A program made the position numbers and the translations under genes. A model generated the notes under the pieces. That model had not been told where the DNA came from and searched no databases. It saw only the letters and a program-made list of their open reading frames with translations. Positions 16,339-25,600 of a stretch of 42,658 bases of DNA are shown one piece after another. Numbering within the stretch: position 1 is the first letter of the stretch; each line of letters begins with the position of its first letter. The stretch comes from Bacteroidales bacterium (GTDB lineage Bacteria > Bacteroidota > Bacteroidia > Bacteroidales > WCHB1-69): NCBI GenBank assembly GCA_017549765.1, contig JAFYNM010000002.1:1-42658 (forward strand), written 5' to 3'.

Positions 16339-19209
16339 ATGAAAAAGATATTCACACTATTGGCTCTCATATGTTGTATGACGTTGTCGTACTCCCAGGT
16401 CATCACCATGGGTCAGGGCACCACGACTGTTTACACGGGTTGTATTTTCACCATCTACGATGATGGTGGTTTGAACAATCCTTACAGTGCAAACCAGGAT
16501 TATTATGTGACCATCTATTCCAATGACCCGTCCAACGCGGCAGTCTCCGTGGAGATCCAGCTCAACGGCTTCGATGTGGATTCCACCGATACGCTGTATA
16601 TCTATGATGGTCCTGTGATGGCTGACTCTCTGATCTTGGCCAAGCTGAACAATGACCTGGTCTCTTTGGTCAGTTCCCCTACCATCAAATATGCTGCAAC
16701 CATTGCCAACACGACGGGTGCGTTGACACTGCGTTTTAAGTCTGACGGTGCAGGCGGTGGCGATGGCTGGGCCATGATGAGCTTGTGTGAAGCTCCATGC
16801 CAGCGTATCAATGTGATGTTCGACACTTTGCTGTCCAACAAATACCCCCAGATGGAAGATGATGGTTTCTACTATATCACCGTCTGTCCAGGGGAAACTT
16901 TGCACTTGGTGGCATACGGCGAGTATCCTGATAACAACTTCAGCTATAACCAGAATGACCAGACCTCCACATTCCACTGGGATTTGGGCGTGGAGGAGAT
17001 CGACAGCGTGGGGTATAGCACCTTGGATTACCAGTTCCCTGGCGGACGTGGCTATGATGTCTCGTTAATGATCAGTGACAGCGCGGGATGTAGTTCCTTT
17101 ATCCCGCAGGTTTTCAGGGTCAAAACTTCGGCGAACCCAATTTCCAGTTTGATACCTCTGCCACCTGCCTGTACGGGCGACTCGCTGAACCTGATTGCCG
17201 GTTACGACCAGGTGTCCAACCTTCAGTTGGATACCGTGCAGAGCTTGCAGGCAACCACCTTGTCTGTGTCGGATACCATCTTCCTGCCCGATGGTGTGGA
17301 ATGCGGTAATGGCTGTTCTTATAGCTCTCCGGTGACATTCACAGCGTTCGCTCCTTCTGCCACTATCCAGAGCGCCAACGACATCTTGTATGTGCGTCTT
17401 GCCATAGAACACTCTTATATTGGTGATATTTGGATTCGTCTATCCTGTCCGAATGGTCAATATGTCTCTTTGATGAAGAAGTATGGCTCGTCAGGTTCAT
17501 CAAGTTGCGCCAGTTATATTCCTGCCACTGAATATGGCTGGTTGACATCAGGATCTTCTTATGCTTTCTTTGGACTCTACTATGAGCCGGATGCGACCTC
17601 TTCCACTTCGGACAAATGTAACCCCAACTTGAACCCTATGGGCCAGTGCTGGAACTATTGTTGGTCCAATGCTACCAACCAGGGCTATCAGTATGCTTGT
17701 GGAACCTCAAAGGTTTACGAGGACTGCAACCACATATCTGCCTCCAATCCCAATGGAGTTGGTTCAGGATATGTGGATTCTACCAATACTGTCAACATGA
17801 CCAATGTGTACCATCCCGATGGTCCTTTCACAAATTTGATCGGTTGTCCTATGAACGGTGTGTGGAGTATTGAGGTGGTGGATGCATGGGGTTCGGACAA
17901 CGGCTATGTGTGCGGTTGGGAGATCGCTCTGGATCCGTCCCTGATGCCTGCTGACTGGGCCTACCAGATTGTGGTCGATACCACCTACCTCTATGGTCCT
18001 GGCGCCAATGGTACCGAGATTGTACCCGACACCGCCGGTATCTTGGAATATACCCTCTATGTTATCGATGACGCCGGCTGCGTGTTCGACACCATCATGC
18101 CTCTCGAAGTGCACCAGTCCCCGATGCCAAACCTTGGTGATGACCTCATGATTTGCCATGGCGACATGATCACCCTGGATGCCCATTATGATGACCCTAA
18201 TGCCACTTATCAGTGGAATACGGGCGATAATACCCAGACCATCAATGTGCTGACGGATGGCGACTATATCTTGAAGGTTACTTCAGACTACTCCGAACCT
18301 GGCACGACCTTGTTCTGCACGGGCGCCGACACGGTACACGTGGGTGTCTATGAGAGTCCGCAGATAGACTACACCCATTCAGCCATCGAGGGCTGCGCGC
18401 CGTTGACGGTCCACATCAACAACCAATCGACCCCGGCCAATGCCGATTTTGAGTGGTATGTGTTGTACAGCAACGGTGCCGTGGCCATGAGCTCTCACCA
18501 GGTCAGTCCTACCTTCGAGATTGAGGAGCCCGGACACTATGCCCTCTATCTGAAGGTGACCACCCAGGATGGTTGTGTCGATTCCCTGATGCGTTGGGAC
18601 TATATCCGTGTCAACGCGCAGCCCATCGCCGAGTTTGCCGCCACCCCGGAGATCTCTCTGATGTCCGAAAATGATGGTGAAGTGGTCTTCACCAACTACT
18701 CCGATGAGAATGTGATGACCCAGGCAGGCTCCTCCTTCTATTGGGATTTCGATGATGGTGAGATGGACTCCACCAACGTGGCTCCGACCCACGTTTTCTC
18801 TCAGTGGGGCGACTATAATGTAACCCTGCACATCGAGACCGAAGATGGCTGCGCTAGCGAGATTGCCCACACAGTCGTCATCGAGCAGGATCTGGTATTC
18901 CCGAATGTCATTACCCCGAATGGCGACGGCATCAACGATGTGTTCGCTATCGGTAACCTCAACACCAATATCAACTTGGAAGATCCGGACGAGTACCGTA
19001 CCAACAAGCTCTATATCTACGACCGTTGGGGTAAGAAAGTCTATTCGGCCAAGAACTACGACACCTTCTCCCGCAACGGGCAGATTGAGCTGGGACAGCA
19101 AGTCTTTGATGCCTCCAATCTGAGCGACGGTGTCTATTACTTCAGTTTCTACTACAAAGGAAAGGCTAAGACAGTCAATTACAATGGCTCGCTTACCGTT
19201 GTGCGATAG
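16339..19209 (+). CDS. T9SS type B cargo with CUB-like, P-domain and PKD domains (copy 1)
   Basis: A 956-residue exported protein. Signal peptide MKKIFTLLALICCMTLSYSQ; CUB-like domain at about 20-155 (IFTIYDDGGLNNPYSANQD, SDDTLYIYDG-like core, SDGAGGGDGWAM); a P/Homo-B-like domain at about 345-535 (ANDILYVRLAIEHSYIGDIW ... NGVWSIEVVDAWGSDNGY); two PKD-like domains at about 680-850 (FYWDFDDGEMDSTNVAPTHV); and the gliding-motility-type C-terminal domain at about 853-956 (VFPNVITPNGDGINDVFAIG ... KLYIYDRWGKKVYS). That last domain is the type B signal for type IX secretion, so surface display is expected. No protease catalytic domain is present, although P-domains often accompany subtilases. It follows the small exported protein by 36 bases and is followed by a terminator. 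Confidence 0.88.
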   Translation: MKKIFTLLALICCMTLSYSQVITMGQGTTTVYTGCIFTIYDDGGLNNPYSANQDYYVTIYSNDPSNAAVSVEIQLNGFDVDSTDTLYIYDGPVMADSLILAKLNNDLVSLVSSPTIKYAATIANTTGALTLRFKSDGAGGGDGWAMMSLCEAPCQRINVMFDTLLSNKYPQMEDDGFYYITVCPGETLHLVAYGEYPDNNFSYNQNDQTSTFHWDLGVEEIDSVGYSTLDYQFPGGRGYDVSLMISDSAGCSSFIPQVFRVKTSANPISSLIPLPPACTGDSLNLIAGYDQVSNLQLDTVQSLQATTLSVSDTIFLPDGVECGNGCSYSSPVTFTAFAPSATIQSANDILYVRLAIEHSYIGDIWIRLSCPNGQYVSLMKKYGSSGSSSCASYIPATEYGWLTSGSSYAFFGLYYEPDATSSTSDKCNPNLNPMGQCWNYCWSNATNQGYQYACGTSKVYEDCNHISASNPNGVGSGYVDSTNTVNMTNVYHPDGPFTNLIGCPMNGVWSIEVVDAWGSDNGYVCGWEIALDPSLMPADWAYQIVVDTTYLYGPGANGTEIVPDTAGILEYTLYVIDDAGCVFDTIMPLEVHQSPMPNLGDDLMICHGDMITLDAHYDDPNATYQWNTGDNTQTINVLTDGDYILKVTSDYSEPGTTLFCTGADTVHVGVYESPQIDYTHSAIEGCAPLTVHINNQSTPANADFEWYVLYSNGAVAMSSHQVSPTFEIEEPGHYALYLKVTTQDGCVDSLMRWDYIRVNAQPIAEFAATPEISLMSENDGEVVFTNYSDENVMTQAGSSFYWDFDDGEMDSTNVAPTHVFSQWGDYNVTLHIETEDGCASEIAHTVVIEQDLVFPNVITPNGDGINDVFAIGNLNTNINLEDPDEYRTNKLYIYDRWGKKVYSAKNYDTFSRNGQIELGQQVFDASNLSDGVYYFSFYYKGKAKTVNYNGSLTVVR

Positions 19210-19231
19210 TGGAAATCATAGTTGATTATGA

Positions 19232-19265
19232 AAAAAAAACATCGGTTTTGCCGATGTTTTTTTTT
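19232..19265 (+). terminator. terminator between the two paralogues
   Basis: An A run and ACATCGG pair with CCGATGT and a T run around a short TTTTG loop, giving a long A/T-flanked stem. The symmetry could work in both directions. It separates the transcripts of the two CUB/P-domain genes. Confidence 0.85.
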
Positions 19266-19289
19266 CATGGTGCGTATTTAAAAAAAATG

Positions 19290-19297
19290 TAAGTTTG
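19290..19297 (+). promoter_or_regulatory. -7 element of the second paralogue
   Basis: TAAGTTTG fits TAnnTTTG. It ends one base before an in-frame ATG at 19299, which would then lie before the transcription start; the ATG at 19317 is therefore the likely start of the gene. Confidence 0.55.
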
Positions 19298-19316
19298 CAT
19301 GGCTTATTTTTTGCGT

Positions 19317-22139
19317 ATGAAAGGGTTTGTATTCTTTTTGTCGTTTCTTCTTATAACACCTCTTCTGTGGGCTCAGAGTGAGGTGTTGATGGGTAGTCAG
19401 ACTACGGTCACGAATTGCTCGTTTTTGATTCATGATGACGGAGGCTCTACCGGTGATTACTCTGCCAATGCACATCAGACGCTCACCATCTATTCCAACG
19501 ATCCCTCCAATGCCAGTGTGATGGTGGAGGTTCAGACGTTGGACATTGACCCGTCAGACACCTTGATCTTTTACGATGGTATCGATACCAACGCCACGGT
19601 GTTGCATAAGATCAACAACAGCAATTATGATCCCACCGGCACGTTCCGTTATGCGGCCACCATCCAGAATACCTCGGGTGCGGTGACGGTCTATTTCAAG
19701 TCCGATGCCACTGCTGGCGGAGGCGGCTTCACCGTTTTTGCCTCCTGTATGGCACCCTGTCAGCGAGTATTCCTGGAGCTGGACAGCGCGCTCTGCTCCA
19801 AGATCCCGGAGATAGACACCGACGGTTACTATTATCTGAATGTCTGTCCGTACGACACGATCCATCTGGCTATCAAAGGTATTTATCCCGACAACAACTA
19901 CAGCTATAACCAGAGCGATGCCACGACTACCTTCCATTGGGATTTCGGCTTGGAAGAGCTGGACTCCTTAGGTTGCAACCAGGTGGACTATTATTTCACT
20001 CCTGGTCGCGGTTATGACTTCTCCGTGACGGCCGAGGACCAGGCGCAATGTGTATCGCTGATCCCGATAGCCTTCCGTGTGCGTACCTCCCAGAACCCTA
20101 TTGACAATGTGGTGCCGCCGTATCCTTTCTGCTCGGGAGACGAGATGATCCTCAGCTACGGCTATGATCAAGTGTCCAACGTCCAGCTGACCCCGGTGGG
20201 CAGCGAGCAGATCACCTCGTTAGGTGTCACCGACACGGTCTTCTTGCCCGATGGCGTGAGCTGTCCTCCGTATGGCTACTATTACCGTTCATACGTCAAC
20301 TTCACCTCCTTCGCACCCAATGCCACCATCAACAATGCCAACGACATCCTCTATGTGCGTATCAAGATGGAACACTCGGCTATTGAGGATATCCGCATCA
20401 CCTTTGTCTGTCCCACGGGCAATGTGTGCCGTATCGTGCCGGATTACCAGAATGACGGATGGGGTGGCATTACCCACTATTTCAGAACCAACTTGGGTGT
20501 CGCGAACCGTTTGCAGGAGGTGGCTACCTGCAATGCCGCCCAGAACCCGATGGGTATCCCTTGGAACTATGTGTGGTCCAACAACACCACGCTGGGTTAT
20601 CAGTATGCCAACACCACTTATGGTTACTGCTATGAACCCGGTAATGTACAATATACTACCAATCCTTATTGGGACAGCGGCAATATGTCGTATAAGATTG
20701 ACTCTACCGACGTAGCCAACATGACACAGGTCTATCATCCCAACCAGTCGTTCGCCGGCATGGTGGGGTGCCCGCTCAATGGAGCCTGGTATATCCAGGT
20801 GCAGGACTTGTGGACCAACGACAACGGCTATATCGTGGAGTGGGAGATGGCCTTGGATCCTTCCCTGCTGCCGCAGAACTGGTCCTATGAGGTGAATGTG
20901 GACACCACGTACGTCATCGGTCCCGGTGCCGATGGCACTAGCGTGAACCCCGACACCTCCGGCTCTATCCAATATACCTACCGTGTCATCGATGAGTTCG
21001 GTTGTATATATGATACGTTGGTCCCCCTGGAGATCTATCCTTCGCCCAATCCTAATATTGGACAGGATATCAGCATTTGCCATGGAGATCTGGTGATGTT
21101 GGAGCCCACGATGAATGTGGCGGACACCAGTACTACCTACCATTGGAGCACGGGCGATGAGACTGAGACTATCGCAGTGCTGACGGATGGCGACTATTCG
21201 GTGACTGTCACTTCTACATTCTACGATACCACTGGAGTACTCATTTGCTCCGGCATCGACACGATCCATGTGGATGTCTATGAGAGCCCGAGCCTCGACT
21301 ATACGAACACTATCGTGGAGGGTTGCGCGCCGCTGACGGTCCATGTGACCAACCACTCCACGCCTCTCAATGCCGACTTCCAATGGATTGTCCTGGATGC
21401 CAACTTCGTCCCGATCCTGACTTCCCATCAGTATGATCCGACCTTCGAGATTGAGGAGCCCGGACATTATACCTTGTATTTGAAAGTGACAACACAAGAC
21501 GGTTGTGTGGATTCAATCATCCGATGGAACTATATCCGGGTCAATGCGCAGCCGATAGCGGAGTTCGCTGCCACGCCGGAGATCTCGCTGATGTCGGAGA
21601 ACAACGGCGAGGTGGTCTTCACGAACTATGCCGATGAGAACCTTCTGAATGATCCTGTCAACCATTTCTACTGGGACTTCGCGGATGGGGAGATTGATTC
21701 GTCCACCATCTCGCCCACCCACGTGTTTGCGCAGTGGGGCGACTACGATGTGGTGCTTCATATAGAGACGGAAGACGGTTGTGCCAGCGAGATCGCCCAC
21801 ACGGTTGTCGTCGAGCAGGATCTTGTGTTCCCGAATGTCATTACCCCGAATGGCGACGGCGTCAACGATGTGTTTGCCATTGGGAATTTGAACACCAATA
21901 TCAACGAGGAGGATCCCGACCAGTACCGCACCAACAAACTCTACATTTACGATCGGTGGGGCAAGCAGGTCTATGCCGCCAAGAACTACGACACCTTCTC
22001 CCGCGACGGGCAGATCGAACTGGGACAGCAGGTCTTCGACGCCTCCAACCTGAGCGATGGAGTCTATTACTTCAGCTTCTACTACAAGGGAAAAGCCAAG
22101 ACGGTGAACTACAACGGGTCGATCACGGTGGTGAGGTAG
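19317..22139 (+). CDS. T9SS type B cargo with CUB-like, P-domain and PKD domains (copy 2)
   Basis: A 940-residue paralogue of the preceding gene with the same architecture: signal peptide MKGFVFFLSFLLITPLLWAQ, CUB-like domain (CSFLIHDDGGSTGDYSANAH), P-like domain at about 340-520 (ANDILYVRIKMEHSAIEDIR ... NGAWYIQVQDLWTNDNGY), two PKD-like domains and the type B sorting domain at about 837-940. The last 180 or so residues are nearly identical to copy 1, while the N-terminal half differs much more, which suggests tandem duplication with conversion or strong constraint at the C-terminus. It has its own promoter. The start is placed at ATG 19317 because a -7 element overlaps the upstream region and the signal peptide fits better. 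Its TAG stop lies in the first unit of an AGTT array. Confidence 0.87.
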   Translation: MKGFVFFLSFLLITPLLWAQSEVLMGSQTTVTNCSFLIHDDGGSTGDYSANAHQTLTIYSNDPSNASVMVEVQTLDIDPSDTLIFYDGIDTNATVLHKINNSNYDPTGTFRYAATIQNTSGAVTVYFKSDATAGGGGFTVFASCMAPCQRVFLELDSALCSKIPEIDTDGYYYLNVCPYDTIHLAIKGIYPDNNYSYNQSDATTTFHWDFGLEELDSLGCNQVDYYFTPGRGYDFSVTAEDQAQCVSLIPIAFRVRTSQNPIDNVVPPYPFCSGDEMILSYGYDQVSNVQLTPVGSEQITSLGVTDTVFLPDGVSCPPYGYYYRSYVNFTSFAPNATINNANDILYVRIKMEHSAIEDIRITFVCPTGNVCRIVPDYQNDGWGGITHYFRTNLGVANRLQEVATCNAAQNPMGIPWNYVWSNNTTLGYQYANTTYGYCYEPGNVQYTTNPYWDSGNMSYKIDSTDVANMTQVYHPNQSFAGMVGCPLNGAWYIQVQDLWTNDNGYIVEWEMALDPSLLPQNWSYEVNVDTTYVIGPGADGTSVNPDTSGSIQYTYRVIDEFGCIYDTLVPLEIYPSPNPNIGQDISICHGDLVMLEPTMNVADTSTTYHWSTGDETETIAVLTDGDYSVTVTSTFYDTTGVLICSGIDTIHVDVYESPSLDYTNTIVEGCAPLTVHVTNHSTPLNADFQWIVLDANFVPILTSHQYDPTFEIEEPGHYTLYLKVTTQDGCVDSIIRWNYIRVNAQPIAEFAATPEISLMSENNGEVVFTNYADENLLNDPVNHFYWDFADGEIDSSTISPTHVFAQWGDYDVVLHIETEDGCASEIAHTVVVEQDLVFPNVITPNGDGVNDVFAIGNLNTNINEEDPDQYRTNKLYIYDRWGKQVYAAKNYDTFSRDGQIELGQQVFDASNLSDGVYYFSFYYKGKAKTVNYNGSITVVR

Positions 22140-22228
22140 TTAATAGTTATCAGTTGTCAGTTATCAGTTAGAAGTTAGGAGTTAGGAATTAGAAGTTGAG
22201 AGTTGGGAGTTGGAAGTTGGGAGATAGT
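22138..22228 (+). repeat. 7-base tandem array (AGTTNNN), 13 units, at a stop codon
   Basis: Thirteen units in strict 7-base phase: AGTTAAT, AGTTATC, AGTTGTC, AGTTATC, AGTTAGA, AGTTAGG twice, AATTAGA, AGTTGAG, AGTTGGG, AGTTGGA, AGTTGGG, AGATAGT. The first unit contains the last two bases of the TAG stop (22137-22139) of copy 2. This is the longest array in the window. Confidence 0.85.
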
Positions 22229-22231
22229 AAT

Positions 22232-22272
22232 AAGGACGCTGGTTCCGAGATGGGAACTGGTGTCCTTTTTTC
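22232..22272 (+). terminator. repeated terminator hairpin, copy 1
   Basis: An AAGGACGCTGGTTCC arm pairs imperfectly with GGAACTGGTGTCCTT, followed by a T run. The same sequence with a few changes recurs at 26759-26798, and both copies follow T9SS cargo genes. Confidence 0.75.
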
Positions 22273-22282
22273 TTTGTGCCTT

Positions 22283-22363
22283 CCCCGCACGCCGGAGGTG
22301 TGCATGGGTCGGTAGCTGGGGACGTTGCGTGGCACCCCGTTCGCAGGCCGGAGGTCTGCGGGG
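22283..22363. repeat. palindromic doublet element, copy 1
   Basis: An 81-base element bounded by CCCCGCA and TGCGGGG. Box A GCACGCCGGAGGTGTGC (22287-22303), linker ATGGGTCGGTAGC (22304-22316), a 26-base spacer, box B GCAGGCCGGAGGTCTGC (22343-22359). Each box is an imperfect palindrome. The second copy at 26811-26892 carries exact reverse complements of both boxes and the linker. The rest of this 489-base gap holds an AGTT array, a terminator and a promoter. Confidence 0.7.
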
Positions 22364-22549
22364 ATCGCCATGCCGTGAATAAATGATGAAAAATGTGGAT
22401 GATTTCCGAAAATGTTCCGAAATTTGAGGGTTGTGGATGGATGCAACCAGAGCGACAATCCCGCCAAACAATGCTTATTTTATTGAAAAACAGCAAATTA
22501 CCCCCCCCATATTTTTTGTAAAAAAGGGATATCCTATATAAATATTTTT

Positions 22550-22557
22550 TACTTTTG
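22550..22557 (+). promoter_or_regulatory. -7 element of the fibronectin type III gene
   Basis: TACTTTTG matches the consensus and gives a leader of about 65 bases, which contains a small GGGG/CCCC hairpin (22575-22588). A run of eight C residues (22501-22508) lies about 42 bases upstream of the element. Confidence 0.6.
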
Positions 22558-22628
22558 AAACTGATTTTTGGTGAGGGGTCCAGGCCCCGAGAGCAACGGG
22601 ATTTATTGTTTAATTTAAAATAATTGCT

Positions 22629-25600
22629 ATGATGAAAAAATTACTCTTTCTTTTAGGCTTGGTGAGCTTGCTGGCCTTCACGATAGAGACGCAGGCTCAG
22701 ACAGAGTTATGTTCCCCCATCTCCAACCTGCAGGTAAACTATATTTATGGTACAAATGCAACGTTGTCGTGGAATTCTCCCATGGTGGGTACTCCCGACC
22801 AGTATTATCTGATCGTCACCGACTTGTCGCAGTCCACAAGCACATCTTTCACCACGACAGACACCACCTATTTGTTGACAGGTTTGTCGGAACAGACTCC
22901 CTATCAGGTCGGTGTTTACACTTATTGTACCAATGGCGAGATTAGTGACACCGTGTCGATTTCTTTCTCTACTATCTGTAATTCCTTGATGAGTGTTACC
23001 GTAGCCGATCCTAATAGCAGTTACAGTTTTGAGGATATGTATCCGTATTTGTATACTCAGCAAATCATTTCCGCATCCGATTTGGGCGGTGATTCTGCTT
23101 CGTTCACCACCATGTCCTTGCAGTTTACCTCTTCTTCGTCGGGAGTGAGACACTGGGATATCTATGCTGCCCAAGTGTCCGATTCCTATTTAACGACCTA
23201 TATTCTTCCCTCTGCTTCCGTGGTCTACCATCATATCTTTTCCGGTGATGTGACTATTAACGGCAGCGGCACCGGTCCTGACCAGTGGTTTGATTTCCAG
23301 CTGGATTCTGTGCTTCAATATAATGGGACTGACAACCTGCTCCTCACCATTGTCTCTTCCAATGCTGGTTATTCTACTATTACGTATGTGTGCCGTATGG
23401 ATGCTAATATGAACAACGTAATGTTAGCTGACATTAATATGAGCAACCCATATTCTTACACCAACCCCTCGGCCTCTTCTCAAGGTATGATGGCGGTGGT
23501 GCCTCTTGCCTACAACATACGCTTCAGCTCCTGTCTTCAGGAGAGTTGTGTGCGTCCCAATACGCTCATTGCGTCTAACGTGACCTCTAACTCTGTCGAT
23601 GTCAGTTGGGTTTCTGTTGGCTCGGAGACTTCTTGGGAGTTGGAGTATAAAGCTTCAACAGACTCTGGTTGGACTTCTGTGGGAGCCCTTACCTCTACGC
23701 AGTATTCCTTTTCTTCTTTGCAACCGAATACGGATTATTCGATTCGGGTAAGAGCCCTTTGTTCCACCACCGATATCAGTTCGTGGAGCGATGAAACGAG
23801 TTTCCACACCGAATGCGGTGCGATCATGAATCTGCCTTACATTCAGAATTTTGACGGTAGTGATATCTATGGCTCCGGCACCGACGCTTACGTGTATTGC
23901 TGGGACCGTTACTCATCTATCCTTGGCTATCCATATTATGTGTCGACTTCTGTTGCGCATTCTCAACTTGGCATGTTGAGATTCAATCCTGGTGCCACTG
24001 CCATTATGCCGAAGGTGGATGAGAGCATCAACTTGAACGAATTGCAGATATCTTATTGGGTGAGAAGAACAATATCCTCTGATATCGTCTTTGAACTCGG
24101 TGTGATGACAGACGAGAGTGACCCGACCACCTTCGAGGTTATGGACACGGCTGCTTTGCTCGACGACTGGGCTTTGGCTGAATATTCTTTTGCGAATTAT
24201 ACGGGTAATGGTCACTATATAGCCTTCCGCGTGACGCAAGGTATTAGTGCCAGCTACATCTCTTTGGATGATATTATGCTGGACTACATTCCCGCTTGCC
24301 TCAATCCCACCAACCTGCATGCTTCCAACATCGGTCCTCATGAGGTGACCTTGACATGGGATGCCACCGGTAGTGCCAATGGGTATGGATTATATCTGAT
24401 CAGCAACAACGACACGGTCTATTATGCTGTGTATGACACTACCATTACGATCAACAATCTCCTTTCTGCTACATCTTACAGTGCTGCTGTCCGTTCTCTT
24501 TGTGGAAATGATTCATCGGTTTTATCTTCAACGTGTAGCTTTATTTCAGACTGTGATGCCATTACCATTACGGCTGGGAACCCATGGTTTGAAGACTTCG
24601 CGTCTTATTATGCTGGGGCAGGCCTCCAGATACAGCCACTATCTGTCTGCTGGGATCGTCCTGTAGTGGACTACAACTACCAAGATGTTCCGTTTGTTGA
24701 TTGTAACACATGGTATCCAGCTCACTCAGGCAGCACCTCAGTGGAATTCAAAGGCTCTTCCTCCATGCTCGCCCTTCCTGAATTCACCAATGACATTCAT
24801 GGCTTGCGGCTTTCCTTTTGGGCTACAGCCACTGCCACTTCTATTGGCAATATAGAAGTGGGTGTCATCACCGATCTGGAAAATCCAGCCACCTTTGTGC
24901 CATTGGCAAATGCCGGAACACCAGGTCCGAGAAATCACATAGGAAATTATATGGGACCCTTTGATTTTGATACCATCAGCGTGGCAAATGGCAGAATTGC
25001 TTTGCGCTATAGCAGTACAAACCCGTCCCAATCCTGGAATCTTGACGACTTTACCGTGGAGCTGATTCCCGACTGTCCTTCCCCCTTAAAAGACAGTGTG
25101 ACGGTTTCCAATATTGGAGGTCATTCGGCTACCGTTCATTTTGTGGATCACGATTCCACGCACACCGAATGGGTGGTCTATTACAGAGCCTCGAGTGACA
25201 CGGTTTGGACCACCATGACCACAAACACGACTACCGTTGACCTGACCAACTTGGATGCACAGACCACCTATTATGTGTATGTGGAGACTGCTTGTACGCC
25301 GGGATTGTTGGCAGATGCGACCTTTACGGTTAGTTTCACCACTTTGGTTACCTGCCCAGCCCCGACGGGTCTAACAGTTTCCAATGTGAGCATGACCGCA
25401 GCCACACTCTCATGGCAGGGTGCTGCTGACAGCTACATCATCACTTGTGGCACTGACACTTTGACCTCTACGACCAACTCCATTGATCTCACGGGTCTTA
25501 CTGCTGGCACAACCTACATCGTTACAGTTCAATCCGATTGTGGCACGGAAGGTACTTCCTCTGCGGCCACCTACACCTTTACCACTGCCTTATGCGATGT

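Noticed and set aside
16339-22139. Subtilisin-like proteases
   Set aside because: The P-like domains suggested it, but no Asp/His/Ser catalytic motifs are present in either protein.
22138-22228. AGTT arrays as CRISPR arrays
   Set aside because: Units are 7 bases without spacers, and no cas genes are nearby.
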